Assembly: GCA_033782935.1 (NCBI GenBank)
Contig: JAWQEG010003764.1
Location: 1-64,000, forward strand
Source of the DNA: Petrolisthes cinctipes
Lineage: Eukaryota > Arthropoda > Malacostraca > Decapoda > Porcellanidae
Reading direction: 5' to 3'
DNA: 64,000 bases
A model generated the notes under the pieces. That model was not told the origin of the DNA and made no database searches. It saw nothing but the letters and a program-made list of their open reading frames with translations. Position numbers and translations under genes: made by a program. Within the stretch, counting starts at the first letter, position 1. Each line of letters starts with the position of its first letter. Below, in pieces: positions 11,035 to 22,100 of this stretch.

Positions 11035-14000
11035 TGATTGCCGGCTGGATGTCATCTCCTGGAATGTATGTGGTATCACCAGTTATGCTAAGCTCACTCA
11101 ACTCAAGGCCTATGTTTTTCGTCATCATCCCAGTGTTATTTTTCTCCAGGAAGCATTTCCAGGACGGCCGCTCGCTCTTGGGCAAGCTCCTCCCCTCTCA
11201 GGTTATGTGCCATATGTTCATCTGGTAAGGAATGGTCTCCTGACTTACATACATAGCTCCTTGCCACATCGCCTTCTCCGTACCTCCACTGATCCTGACA
11301 TGACCTTTCAGCTATTTGAGGTTCTACCTGGGAATGGAGTACTCCAACTATGTAATGTCTATTCTGCCCCAGCTAGACTCACTCTTGAGGCTCTTCCTTC
11401 TCCAACAGTGCGTGGTATGGTGTATATGGGAGATTTTAATGCTCGGCATTCTGATTTGGGTGATGGTACTGGCTCTATTAATCGTAATGGTGTTCGTCTC
11501 CTTTCATACATCCGCAAGCATCATCTGACACACTGGGACACTGGTGGTGCCACTCATTGCCGGGGAGGTACTCTGGATTACATCCTCTCGTCTGGCCTGA
11601 TAGCATCTCAGGTCCAGTGCTTCTCCGTGCCAGACTTGTTCTCTGATCACATTGCTCTTCGGTTTCATTATTCTCTAACTGCTGGGTCAGGTGCTTCAGC
11701 CACTCGTTTGCGTATTGCTGTGCCCCCTAAATATTGCCCGACTTACATCTTATTTATGGCCCATGTATTCCCTACATTTGACATATCATCTGCTGAACAG
11801 TTGTACTCTGATCTTGTATCTGCTACTCATGACTTTTATAGGCTATACGTCTCCCGGCCACACCTCCAGCATCGCCATACTGCCCACTCCGGGACGCTGG
11901 ATGCACGTATACATGAGGCAAAGGAGGAGGCTGAACGTGATGGCCTATTGTTTCAAGCCAACCCAACCCCTGACCTACTCCATCGTTACCAGATGTCTAG
12001 GGACGCTTTAGTTGCCCTGCAGGATTGTGCTCACACTGAGTCTTGGCAGCGGTTCACGGACAGCATCAACCAGCAAACAAGTGTGGCTTCTATGTGGCAC
12101 CTCATCCGTAGGGTTGTTAAAAAGACACCGGCCACTGCTCGTCATCACACTCCTGCCGATTATGCCAAACAACTTGTCGATGCCTGGTCAGAACAATCTA
12201 CCCCAGCCAGTCTACCCATCCACATACAAGATGCACTCGCTTCCCGTGCTGCTGTCCATCGGCTACGTCTAATGTCTGCTCTGTTACAAGATGATGACGA
12301 TGATGCAGAGGAGATAGCTGAGGAGGAGTTGCGCCGTGCTCTCATTCGGGGTAGAGCTTCTTCCCCTGGTGATGATGGTATTACTTATGCTGTGCTGCGC
12401 CTACTTCAACAAGTTCCTGGGAACCCTCTACTTCGACTGTACAATCTTTGTCTTCGTGACGGTTGTGTACCACGAGCCTGGACCAGCAGCACAATAATAC
12501 CCATCCCTAAGCCCGGCACTGCGAAGTTCAGGCCTATTTCCCTTACTTCCTGTTTCTGTAAGGTTATGGAGAGAATCTTACTCAATCGTCTCATGTACAG
12601 ACTGCAGGATCGCCTCTCTCCATGGCTGTTTGGTTTCCTTCCCCAGCGGAGCACACATCACTGCCTAGTCGACCTGTACTCTCGCCTTTCCAGGGACAGT
12701 GTGGTGGCCTTCATTGACCTTCGAAGTGCCTTCGATGTTGCTAATAGAGACGTCATTTTGGATCAACTGGTTGACTTTGGGATAAAGGGTAATCTACTAC
12801 GGTGGATTCGGGGCTACCTGAGTAACAGGACCTCCCGTGTGTTTTTCAGTGGTGCACTCAGTCCTTTGCGCAGTTTTCATCTTGGTACACCTCAAGGTGG
12901 TGTTCTCAGCCCATTGTTATTTAATATTCTGATGCATCGGTTGCTCACTTCTCTCCCTGATATTCCTGGAACTACAATTACGTGCTATGCTGATGATATC
13001 TGTGTTCATTCTACCTCACCAAGGGATCTCCAGCGGTTTCTTGACTCCTTCTCTGTGGCCTCCTCTCACTGTGGCATTATTGTCTCCCCAGATAAGAGCA
13101 GAATATTCACCTGCCGCCTTCCTCAAGCTCAGCCAGTGTTCACCATTGGAGGGACTGTCATTCCCATGTGTTCTCAGTACTGTTACCTGGGTGTGCCAGT
13201 CAATATTTGGCCGATTGTCCCTGCCAGACCTCAAGACCATCCCATTGTCCAGGACTTATTGGGTCGTCTCCAGCGCCGACTTACACCACTTCAATGGCTA
13301 TCTAACAACTCCTCGGGCATCTCCATCCCAGTAGCCAGGACCATCTATATTGCTTTTATCCGTTCAGTTGTTGATTACCTTTCCCCTGCTCCAATTCAAC
13401 TTCCTAGGGCTACTCTGGAAACTTTAGAAAAATTTCAAAATAGAGCAATGAGAATTATTCTCGGCTGTCCAATGTCGACCAGGATAGTGAACATGCAGCG
13501 TGAGTTGCGTCTTCCCCCATTAGTGGAGAGAATTTATTCTAATGTTACTTGCTTCACTGTCAAGTGCCTCCATTTCCCACATCTTTCACCCCATTACTCT
13601 CAGTTAGTCAGGACTTCTCTTAGACCAAACTACCCGGTCCCTCCCATACTGCCTGCTGGACGTACTCTTATAAGGTCTGTTTCCTCTGTGCTCCGTGGTC
13701 TTAATATAGATATAATGGTTGCAGACGTCCCCCCAGGGCCCCCTCCATGGATGCTACCAACACCTGATGTGAGCTTTACACCTACTTCCAAGTCGGAGCT
13801 GCCTTCTCTACAGCAGCAGTTGGCTCTGGAACACATAGAAACAGTGACTTCCTCCATCACAGATCCATACTGCCTCTACACTGATGGCTCATTGCAGGTG
13901 GATGGTGCAGCAGGTTGTGCTGTTTTCTCGCCTGACCTGGAGTCACCTCCAGGGGGCTGGGTTGGCCGTCGTCTCTGTAACCACTCTAGCTCAACATTGT

Positions 14001-14716
14001 GTGAACTGTATGCCATTCTGGATGCTGTTAGTGTTGTTTGTCAACGTGGAGTGAATGCTGCCATTTTTTGTGACTCCAAACCTGCCCTTCATTCCCTCTC
14101 TAGTGTTCAGCCCACACACTCTACTGTTATTCAGCAGATTTTATCGTTTTTGTCCTTATTGCGCCACCGTAACTTGACTGTCAAATTTTTATGGGTGCCA
14201 TCCCATGTAGGTTTACTTCACAATGGTACAGTTGACAGACTCGCAAAGGAAGCCTGCCATCTGCCTCCTCGTGGTGCTGGACGTCCTCTCTCCCTGACAT
14301 GTTACCTCTCTAAAGTCCGCTCCGCCGCTCTCCTCCCTGTACGGCGATGCAGGGATGCAGAGAGGCCCTTCAGCATCTCCATCACACATTATGAGTCTGT
14401 CTGCCTTCACAAATATTCCTACCGTCATCGAGGCCTCATGGTTCGGAGGCACAATGTAGTCTCTGCTCGTTTGAGGCTTGGCTACCGGCCACCGTGGCAG
14501 GTTGCTGGGATGCAGGGTGAGCCTCCCTTCACTGAGTGTCGCTTGTGTCGAGCGCCTCGTGCTAACACTATAGAGCACTATTGCCTGGCCTGCCCCACTG
14601 TTCGACACTTGCTGCCCCAGGGCCTGCCACTTGATGTGGTTTGTCGACACCTGCTGAACCATCAGGTTCTGGAGGAACTTCTGGTGCGCCACCCTCGTTT
14701 TGGTGGATTTAAGTAG
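11033..14716 (+). CDS. ORF2: AP endonuclease - reverse transcriptase - RNase H, copy 1 (intact)
   Basis: About 1227 residues counted from the ORF1 stop; the frame is also open upstream, overlapping ORF1 back to 10370. Domains in order: an APE endonuclease beginning RLDVISWNVCG, with LQEAFPG, MGDFNARHSDLG and SDHIALRF; RT with GDDGITYAVL, KFRPISLTSC, GFLPQRSTHH, IDLRSAFD, GTPQGGVLSPLLFN and YADD at 12986-12997 (about residue 652); RNase H with YTDGS (about residue 949), the ELYAI glutamate, CDSKPAL, and VPSHVG...VDRLAKEA; and a C-terminal CRLC...H...C finger. No in-frame Met lies between the ORF1 stop and the endonuclease catalytic residues, so translation probably needs recoding or reinitiation. 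ORF2 is +1 relative to ORF1. No disabling lesion is visible. Confidence 0.9.
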   Translation, partial: SDCRLDVISWNVCGITSYAKLTQLKAYVFRHHPSVIFLQEAFPGRPLALGQAPPLSGYVPYVHLVRNGLLTYIHSSLPHRLLRTSTDPDMTFQLFEVLPGNGVLQLCNVYSAPARLTLEALPSPTVRGMVYMGDFNARHSDLGDGTGSINRNGVRLLSYIRKHHLTHWDTGGATHCRGGTLDYILSSGLIASQVQCFSVPDLFSDHIALRFHYSLTAGSGASATRLRIAVPPKYCPTYILFMAHVFPTFDISSAEQLYSDLVSATHDFYRLYVSRPHLQHRHTAHSGTLDARIHEAKEEAERDGLLFQANPTPDLLHRYQMSRDALVALQDCAHTESWQRFTDSINQQTSVASMWHLIRRVVKKTPATARHHTPADYAKQLVDAWSEQSTPASLPIHIQDALASRAAVHRLRLMSALLQDDDDDAEEIAEEELRRALIRGRASSPGDDGITYAVLRLLQQVPGNPLLRLYNLCLRDGCVPRAWTSSTIIPIPKPGTAKFRPISLTSCFCKVMERILLNRLMYRLQDRLSPWLFGFLPQRSTHHCLVDLYSRLSRDSVVAFIDLRSAFDVANRDVILDQLVDFGIKGNLLRWIRGYLSNRTSRVFFSGALSPLRSFHLGTPQGGVLSPLLFNILMHRLLTSLPDIPGTTITCYADDICVHSTSPRDLQRFLDSFSVASSHCGIIVSPDKSRIFTCRLPQAQPVFTIGGTVIPMCSQYCYLGVPVNIWPIVPARPQDHPIVQDLLGRLQRRLTPLQWLSNNSSGISIPVARTIYIAFIRSVVDYLSPAPIQLPRATLETLEKFQNRAMRIILGCPMSTRIVNMQRELRLPPLVERIYSNVTCFTVKCLHFPHLSPHYSQLVRTSLRPNYPVPPILPAGRTLIRSVSSVLRGLNIDIMVADVPPGPPPWMLPTPDVSFTPTSKSELPSLQQQLALEHIETVTSSITDPYCLYTDGSLQVDGAAGCAVFSPDLESPPGGWVGRRLCNHSSSTLCELYAILDAVSVVCQRGVNAAIFCDSKPALHSLSSVQPTHSTVIQQILSFLSLLRHRNLTVKFLWVPSHVGLLHNGTVDRLAKEACHLPPRGAGRPLSLTCYLSKVRSAALLPVRRCRDAERPFSISITHYESVCLHKYSYRHRGLMVRRHNVVSARLRLGYRPPWQVAGMQGEPPFTECRLCRAPRANTIEHYCLACPTVRHLLPQGLPLDVVCRHLLNHQVLEELLVRHPRFGGFK

Positions 14717-14920
14717 GTCATGATGTAAATATTTGTCTGTGTGCTTGTGCTTCATTCTGTTATGTTTTCGTGATGTGAGTGTGTGTGCGCATGTGTGTGT
14801 GCTTGTGTGTGTATGTGGTCATTGGGTTCTCGTGAGTCCCGCTTACCCTTGTGTACTGTTGTCTGCCTATTGACTGACGCTACGGCGCAATGAATTAAAA
14901 AAAAAAAAAAAAAAAAAAAA

Positions 14921-15090
14921 ACTACTACTCCCTCCAACTACCTCGACCTACTACTACCACCACGACCTACTACTCCCTCCAACTACCACGACCTACTACT
15001 ACTACTACTACTACCACTCCCTCCTACTACAATCCCCTCCGACTACCACTCCCTCCTACTACCACTCCCTTCTACTACCACCCCCTCCAC
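14921..15090. repeat. CTACTACCACCACGAC-type minisatellite (right half)
   Basis: Continuation of the minisatellite at 9140-9257, with units of CCTCCAACTACCACGACCTA and CTACTACCACTCCCTC type. Confidence 0.8.
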
Positions 15091-15410
15091 CCCCCCCCTC
15101 TTACTTTACGTGATCCAAAATGTCCCCACCTTTATCACTTCCCCCCCCACCCCACCCCCACACACACATACACACCACAAGCATTGACGCCCCCCCCACA
15201 CCCCCAACCCCCATTCCCCACTCTCCCTGCATCGCCTCCCTCTAAAGCACTCCCCAACACCCCCCCCCAACCCACCACATCCACCACTGCTTCCCCCCAC
15301 TCCCCCCCCCAACCCCCCACATCCACCACTGCTTCCCCCCACTCCCCCCCCCAACCCCCCACTGCTTCCCCCCACTTCCCCTACCCCCCACCCCCCAAAC
15401 CTGAAATATT
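15091..15410. repeat. C-rich minisatellite
   Basis: Poly-C tracts separated by CACATCCACCACTGCTTCC, repeated with a period of about 42 bp between 15265 and 15370. Gly-rich frames on the other strand are artefacts of this composition. Confidence 0.8.
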
Positions 15411-15902
15411 CCAGCCATTTACCAAACTGCCGGGTCGTGACGTCAGGAGGGAGCGATGCATGGGTCCTCGCTTCCTTGTCATTATTTTATTCTCTTCCAT
15501 TATAAAGGGTGTTAGGGGAGAGAGTGTCTTTTTTTCTCTCTCTTTTTTTTTCTTTACCGCCACTGGAAATTTTTTGTATATTTTTGCTACTATTTTTTTT
15601 TTCTTTCTCCTTATTACTTTACTTTATAGTCTTGGCATGCAAATTTTTCGAAGGTTGTTTATGCAGTGTAAGTCTGAGACATGAACATATCACTAGAATG
15701 ATAAATAATATATTACTCTATTGAATTGGTGAGTCAAGTCATTCATTCATCTGTAAATATTGGCATGCTTTAATTAACATTTTATTCTTTTAATTATGCA
15801 TATTGCATTTTAATTATCACATTTAATTATTGCATACTGTGGTGGACAAAATTTCATTCCCTCAGCCAAACTGTGCCAAGAAACAGATCCCCTATTTTAT
15901 AG
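15411..15902. other. T-rich spacer, nothing recognised
   Basis: Unique T-rich DNA. I see no gene, RNA or clear repeat apart from a short stretch near 15845-15890 (ACTGTGCCAAGAAACAG) resembling family A MITE sequence. Confidence 0.5.
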
Positions 15903-15904
15903 TA

Positions 15905-16067
15905 CAGTCGGCGGCAGAAGTCCTGTCGCCTCACCTGCTTCACCGAGACAGGCAATGTTCATGGACTCGAGAAATACGCACGTTTTCTACACCTAATAAT
16001 CTCGAGTCTATGAACATCGCGTGCCTCGGTGAAGCAAGTGAGGCGACAGGACTTTTGCCGCCGACTG
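15905..16067. mobile_element. TA-flanked palindromic MITE, type 1, copy a (163 bp)
   Basis: Bounded by TA at 15903-15904 and 16068-16069. It starts CAGTCGGCGGCAGAAGTCCT and ends with the inverted form AGGACTTTTGCCGCCGACTG. The arms continue through GTCGCCTCACCTGCTTCACC and its mirror, so most of the element can fold into one hairpin. CAGT ends with a TA duplication are characteristic of Tc1/mariner-type nonautonomous elements. It carries no coding capacity. Confidence 0.85.
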
Positions 16068-16069
16068 TA

Positions 16070-16467
16070 CCATTGAGGGCGTCTGTTTAGTTAGGAGGAA
16101 TCAAAGCCTTCCAATTCACCAACAGTATACAGCTTTGGTTGAAGCTTTGAACAGTCCCATTCACCAACGAACTAATTCCAATGAAGATATTATTGTGTAT
16201 TTATTTACTGTCTCTAGGTATTCGAAGCACACCTGAATACTTATTAGTGTTCGTGACTGTACACTCGCGATCCAAAATATGAATCTAGGCTTGCTTCGAA
16301 TAGCCTGATCGAATATTAAGCGAATTCAAGCAAATATTAAACAGTATAAACGTGGTAATTGGTTCACCAGTATGTCAAATGATTCGAAACTTCAACAAGA
16401 CTTGGATACATATTTTGGATTATAACCCACCTACAAAAGCCTGGATACATATTTTGGATTACGACTG
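16070..16467. other. AT-rich spacer with partial duplications
   Basis: No gene seen. Near 16396-16470 the segment CTGGATACATATTTTGGATT and the following ACCCACCTACAAAAG occur in tandem. This looks like a small rearrangement associated with the adjoining MITE. Confidence 0.55.
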
Positions 16468-16469
16468 TA

Positions 16470-16631
16470 CACCCACCTACAAAAGCGCTGTCGCCTCATC
16501 CACACAGTCATGAACCCCACAAGCTTCACAATTCGAAAATGTTGTTGTGTTTGGTGTTTCGATTCACGAGTCATTAAACTCCAAACTTCAAGAACCGTTT
16601 GGTGAGGCGATAGCGCTTTTGTAGGTGGGTG
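16470..16631. mobile_element. TA-flanked palindromic MITE, type 2 (162 bp)
   Basis: Starts CACCCACCTACAAAAGCGCT after TA at 16468-16469 and ends with the inverted AGCGCTTTTGTAGGTGGGTG before TA at 16632-16633. The TIR is at least 30 bp with one or two mismatches (TGTCGCCTCA against TATCGCCTCA). It is a different family from type 1 but shares the same right-hand TA with the neighbouring type 1 copy. Confidence 0.85.
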
Positions 16632-16633
16632 TA

Positions 16634-16796
16634 CAGTCGGCAGCAAAAGTCCTGTCGCCTCACTTGCTTCACCGAGGCACGCGATGGTCATAGACTCGAG
16701 ATTATTAGGTATAGAAAACATGCATATTTCTCGAGTCCATGAACATTGTGCGTCTCGGTGAAGCAGGTGAGGCGACAGGACTTCTGCAGCCGACTG
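16634..16796. mobile_element. TA-flanked palindromic MITE, type 1, copy b (163 bp)
   Basis: Same family and same length as 15905-16067, in the opposite orientation as judged by the central loop. TA flanks at 16632-16633 and 16797-16798. Ends CAGTCGGCAGCAAAAGTCCT and the inverted form. Confidence 0.85.
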
Positions 16797-16798
16797 TA

Positions 16799-17389
16799 CA
16801 TACGTTGGTGACTTATTAAGGATACCATTTATTGTACAGTAGTTGCCTCCATTCCATCGTTGTCGCCCCCCCCCCCCACTCCCACCTTTATTCCATCTCT
16901 CAAGCACCTTCCTCCTCGGGCGCCATATGACCTCGTTGTTGTGGCACCAAATATCAATCAACCATTCAATCAATCAATCCAAAGACACCAACCCTTTACG
17001 TTGACAATTATCATCATTCTTCATCTGCCAGTAACGTGTGAATCCCCCTCCGGATATTCGTATTGCTTCATGAGTCAGAGAAACTATAGTGGATGCAAAT
17101 CGAAACATATTCGCATTTCTTCACCTATTAGAGAAATTAAAAATATTATCGTAAAATTTGCCCCTTTCTAATGCTGAAAACTCAGCTAATCCACACCGCA
17201 GTTGCCGAATGGTATATAATGGTATATAATGGTATATATCTTTCTTTTTATTTAGTTTATTTTATTTTTACTTTTTTTCTATATACCTCTACCTCGGGAC
17301 AGGAGGCCGTCAGTCGTGACCTGAGACTGAGTCCCCGAGATTATTGAGTGAAGCTTTGAGGTGTTGGTTGCTTCACATGTTTGTTTTGA
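16799..17389. other. Spacer without gene
   Basis: Unique DNA with a poly-C run at 16867-16879 and a short tandem of AATGGTATAT (17208-17240). No convincing gene or RNA. Confidence 0.5.
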
Positions 17390-17724
17390 GTCTCACCCCA
17401 ACCTTCCTGGAGTGAAGACGTGTTCCTGGCGCTCTGCCTGTGTTGTTGTTTGTGTTGTTGTTTGTCTTGTTTCAACGTTCTTGTTTGTGTGTTGTTGTGT
17501 CTGTGGTGTTATAGGGGTTGTTTATACTTTCTATCTCGTTTTTTTTTTTGTGGTTTTGCTGTTTGTGGTATTGTTGTTTGTGGTTTATTTTTTTTGTATT
17601 GTGGTTCTGTGTGTGTATGTTCGTGTGTTCGTGTGTGTTAAGTTGTTCGCTTCCCATCTAGGCCTTGCCTGGCCTGGAGAGCGCGGATTCGGATGTGGCT
17701 TCCTGCCTGGAGGCCGACTTGGCC

Positions 17725-19155
17725 ATGTCAGAGGAGGATGAGTCTCCTATCGAGGATCACTGGCCTGAGCTGCCTTCTCGCAACCCTCCCCCCCTCTCCT
17801 CGGTCACTCCACAGCTCAGGTTGCAGCCTTCCACCTCCTCAACCTCTACCAAGCGACCCGTTGATGCCTCGTCCGACTCCTTGCAGGATTCCGATGGTGT
17901 GGACTGTTTGCCTCCGGCTGCCAAGACTGCCAAGGGTGCTTCAGCTGTGCATGATGTACCTTCTCTGCCTCAACGTGGTGTTTCTTCCCTGTATACCAAC
18001 TCCTTGCCCTCGTCCAACCTTCCTGCTTTTGCCCCAAGAAATGCCTATGTCAAGCTCTCCTTCTCTGGGAACCCATCTACGGACACAAAGCTGCGTTGGT
18101 TGTCTGATGTCAACAGGGCCTTCCAGCTGCAGCGTGAACTGGCTGAAGTGAAGATGGCTGCTGTCACCTCCCGGTTTGTCTACATCTCTAGGAAGCGTCA
18201 GGATATCATTGATAGAGTGAAGGCTGGTGAATTTTTGTCTCTGCCTCTCATTCTTGAAGACTCACCTGAGAGGCCTCGTAAGTTCCCCAGCTACATCCTT
18301 ACCCGTTTTCCTATTGATGTTGACCCGAAACTTGCTAAGGGATACCCTGGTGTGTACTTTGCCCGTCGTTTTTTCCAAGATGGTTCCCCCATAAGCTGTA
18401 TTGTTGTTGTCTGGAGTCAACCTGATCCACCTCCAAATGAGATTTCCTTTGATTTCCTCCCTTGTCTTCCACAGTGTGAGGTGAGGAAACTTCATAATGA
18501 CCAGCCTTGGTGCTACAGGTGCTGGGGTGTGGGGCATATCTCCCGGTACTGTTCTGCCAGGCCGAAGTGTGCATGGTGTGCTGCCGACCATGATTCCAAG
18601 ATGTGTCCTGTCAGGGGCGAACCATCACGTCCTGCTGCCTCCATCTCTGAGCCTTCACCTCCTGAGGATACGAGTCGATGGAAGTGTCCACGATGCCTTC
18701 AGCCAGGGGTTAATGTGTGGCATGGAAGTACTCGACGTCAGGTCCAGGCTCGTGTCACTACTATTGCTCCGCCTCCACCACCGCCACCACCACCACCTCC
18801 CCAGTCTGCTCCTCCTACCAGCCCTGCCTCACCTCCAGACCTGGCCCTCCGCAAGTCTGTTGCTACCCTCATGGCACGATGTACGGCTCTCGAGAACCGC
18901 TTTTCTGCCCTTGAAGCCAGGATTGATGGGCTAGTTGCCTCGCAGGCTGCCAATGACTCCAAACTCTCCACCTTGGTCGAGGCTCAGCAGGCCATCATCT
19001 CAACTGTCACTACCCTTACCGAAAAGATGGATACTGTTGCATCTCGCCTTGAAAAGCTTTTCGAGTCAGTCCCTTCTCCTGGTCCATCTTCTTCTCCAGG
19101 TCGCTCATCTGCCCCCACTCACCGGACTTCTACCTCCAAATACAGAGTTCGTTAG
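17725..19155 (+). CDS. ORF1 (Gag-like nucleic-acid-binding protein), intact, copy 2
   Basis: 476 residues from the first in-frame ATG; the frame also opens upstream but only without an ATG, after a TAG at 17656-17658. Order: an acidic Ser/Pro-rich N-terminus; a conserved central region (KLRWLSDVNRAFQLQREL...RFPIDVDPKLAKGYPG); CCHC knuckles CYRCWGVGHISRYC and CAWCAADHDSKMC; a third cluster starting CPRC whose later Cys is replaced (HGS against HGC in copy 1); poly-Pro near 18770-18800; and a heptad-repeat coiled coil to about 19070. The stop codon overlaps the open ORF2 frame. The coiled coil and knuckles are the usual RNA-binding and oligomerisation parts of this protein class. Confidence 0.88.
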   Translation: MSEEDESPIEDHWPELPSRNPPPLSSVTPQLRLQPSTSSTSTKRPVDASSDSLQDSDGVDCLPPAAKTAKGASAVHDVPSLPQRGVSSLYTNSLPSSNLPAFAPRNAYVKLSFSGNPSTDTKLRWLSDVNRAFQLQRELAEVKMAAVTSRFVYISRKRQDIIDRVKAGEFLSLPLILEDSPERPRKFPSYILTRFPIDVDPKLAKGYPGVYFARRFFQDGSPISCIVVVWSQPDPPPNEISFDFLPCLPQCEVRKLHNDQPWCYRCWGVGHISRYCSARPKCAWCAADHDSKMCPVRGEPSRPAASISEPSPPEDTSRWKCPRCLQPGVNVWHGSTRRQVQARVTTIAPPPPPPPPPPPQSAPPTSPASPPDLALRKSVATLMARCTALENRFSALEARIDGLVASQAANDSKLSTLVEAQQAIISTVTTLTEKMDTVASRLEKLFESVPSPGPSSSPGRSSAPTHRTSTSKYRVR

Positions 19156-22100
19156 TGATTGCCGGCTGGATGTCATCTCCTGGAATGTATGCGGTATCAC
19201 CAGTTATGCTAAGCTCACTCAACTCAAGGCCTATGTTTTTCGTCATCATCCCAGTGTTAGTTTTCTCCAGGAAGCATTTCCAGGACGGCCGCTCGCTGCT
19301 GGGCAAGCTCCTCCTCTCTCAGGTTATGTGCCATATGTTCATCTGGTAAGGAATGGTCTCCTGACTTACATACATAGCTCCTTGCCACATCGCCTTCTCC
19401 GTACCTCCACTGATCCTGACATGACCTTTCAGCTATTTGAGGTTCTACCTGGGAATGGAGTACTACAACTATGTAATGTCTATTCTGCCCCAGCTAGACT
19501 CACTCTTGAGGCTCTTCCTTCTCCAACAGTGCGTGGTATGGTTTATATGGGAGATTTTAATGCTCGGCATTCTGATTTGGGTGATGGTTCTGGCTCTATT
19601 AATCGTAATGGTGTTCATCTCCTTTCATACATCTGCAAGCATCATCTAACACGCTGGGACACTGGCAGTGCCACTCATTGCCGGGGAGGTACTCTGGATT
19701 ACATCCTCTCGTCTGGCCTGATAGCATCTCGGGTCCTGTGCTCCTCCGTGCCAGACTTATTCTCTGATCACATCGCTCTTCGGTTTCATTATTCTCTAAC
19801 TGCTGGGTCAAGTGCTTCAGCCACTCATTTGCGTATTGCTGTGCCCCCTAAATATTGCCTGACTTACATCTTATTCATGGCCCATGTATTCCCTACATTT
19901 GACATATCATCAGCTGAACAGTTGTACTCTGATCTTATATCTGCTACTCATGACTTTTATAGGCTATACGTGTCCCGGCCACACCTCCAGCATCGCCATA
20001 CTGCCCACTCCTGGACGCTGGATGCACGTATACAGGAGGCAAAGGAGGAGGCTGAACGTGATGGCCTATTGTTTCAAGCCAACCCAACCCCTGACCCGCT
20101 CCATCGTTACCAGATGTCTAGGGACGCTTTAATTGCCCTGCAGGAGTGTGCTCACACTGAGTCTTGGCAGCGGTTCACGGACAGCATCAACCAGCAAACA
20201 AGTGTGGCTTCTATGTGGCACCTCATCCGTCGGGTTGTTAAAAAGACACCGGCCACTGCTCGTCATCACACTCCCGCTGACTATGCCCAACAACTTGTCA
20301 ATGCCTGGTCAGAACAATCTACCTCAGCCAGTCTACCCATCCACATACAAGATGCACTCACTTCCCGTGCTGCTGTCCATCGGCTACGTCTAATGTCTGC
20401 TCTGTTCCAAGATGATGACGATGATGCAGAGGTGATAACTGAGGAGGAGTTGCGACGTGCTCTCTCTCGGGGTAGAGCTTCTTCCCCTGGTGATGATGGT
20501 ATTACTTATGCTGTGCTGTGCCTACTTCAACAAGTTCCTGGGAACCCTCTACTTCTACTGTACAATCTTTGTCTTCGTGATGGTTGTGTACCACGAGCCT
20601 GGACCAGCAGCACAATAATACCCATCCCTAAGCCCGGCACTGCGAAGTTCAGGCCTATTTCCCTGACTTCCTGTTTTTGTAAAGTTATGGAGAGAATCTT
20701 ACTCAATCGTCTCATGTACAGACTGCAAGATCGCCTTTCTCCATGGCTGTTTGGTTTCCTTCCCCAGCGGAGCACACACCACTGCCTAGTCGACCTGTAC
20801 ACTCGCCTTAACAGGGACAGTGTGGTGGCCTTCATTGATCTTCGAAGTGCCTTCGATGTTGCTAATAGAGACGTCATTTTGGATCAACTGGTTGACTTTG
20901 TGATAAAGGGTAATCTATTAGGGTGGATTCGGGGCTACCTGAGTAACAGGACCTCCCGTGTGTTTTTCAGTGGTGCGCTCAGTCCTTTGCGCAGTTTTCA
21001 TCTTGGTACGCCTCAAGGGGGTGTTCTCAGCCCATTGTTATTTAATATTCTGATGCATCGGCTGCTCACTTCTCTCCCTGATATACCTGGAACTACAATT
21101 AAGTGCTATGCTGATGACATCTGTGTTCATTCTACCTCACCAAGGGATCTCCAGCGGTTTCTTGACTCCTTCGCTGTGTCCTCCTCTCACTGTGGCATTA
21201 TTGTCTCCCCAGATAAGAGCAGAATATTCACCTGCCGCCTTCCTCAAGCTCGGCCAGTGTTCACCATTGGAGGGACTGTCATTCCCATGTGTTCCCAGTA
21301 TCGCTACCTGGGCGCACCAGTCAATATTTGGCCAATTGTCCCTGCCAGACCTCAAGACCATCCCATTGTCCAGGACTTATTGGGTCGTATCCAGCGCCGA
21401 CTTACGCCACTTCAATGGCTCACTAACAACTCCTCAGGCATCTTCATCCCAGTAGCCAGGACTATCTATATTGCTTTTATCCGTTCAGTTGTTGATTACC
21501 TCTCCCCTGCTCTGATTCAACTTCCCAGTGCTACTCTTGAAACTGTAGAAAAATTTCAGAATAGAGCAATGAGAATTATTCTCGGTTGTCCAATGTCGAC
21601 CAGGATAGTGAACATGCAGCGTGAGTTGCGTCTTCCCCCGTTAGTGGAGAGAATTTATTCTAATGTTACTTGCTTCACTGTCAAGTGCCTCCATTTCCCA
21701 CATCTTTCACTCCAATACTCTCAGTTAGTTAGGACTTCTCTTAGACCAAACTACCCGGTCCCTTCCATACTGCCTGCTGGACGTACTCTTATAAGGTCTG
21801 TTTCCTCTATGCTCTGTAGTCTTAATATAGATATAATGGTGGCCGACGTCCCCCCAGGACCCCCTCCGTGGATGCTACCAACACCTGATGTGAGCTTCAC
21901 ACCTACTTCCAAGTCGGAACTGCCTTCTCTACAGCGGCAGTTGGCTCTGGAACACATAGAAACAGTGACGTCCTCCATCACAGATCCATACTCCCTCTAC
22001 ACTGATGGCTCATTGCAAGTGGATGGTGCAGCAGGTTGTGCCGTTTTCTCACCTGACATGGAGTCACCTCCAGGGGGCTGGGTTGGCCGTCGTCTCTGTA

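Larger units (their letters stand above)
9259..14920 (+). mobile_element. Full-length APE-RT-RNase H non-LTR retrotransposon, copy 1
   Basis: The 5' end is defined by alignment with copy 2: both start at GTCTC.C.CCA and share GGAGTG..GACGT and GGCGCTCTGC. A TG-rich 5' leader of about 300 bp precedes ORF1. The 3' UTR ends GACGCTACGGCGCAAT and a 24-bp poly(A) at 14897-14920. An 11-bp target-site duplication (ACTACTACTCC) flanks the element, although the target is itself repetitive. It encodes a Gag-like ORF1 with a frameshift and an intact ORF2. The RNase H domain places it in the I/R1/LOA/Tad-like assemblage; the exact clade is not determined here. Confidence 0.9.
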
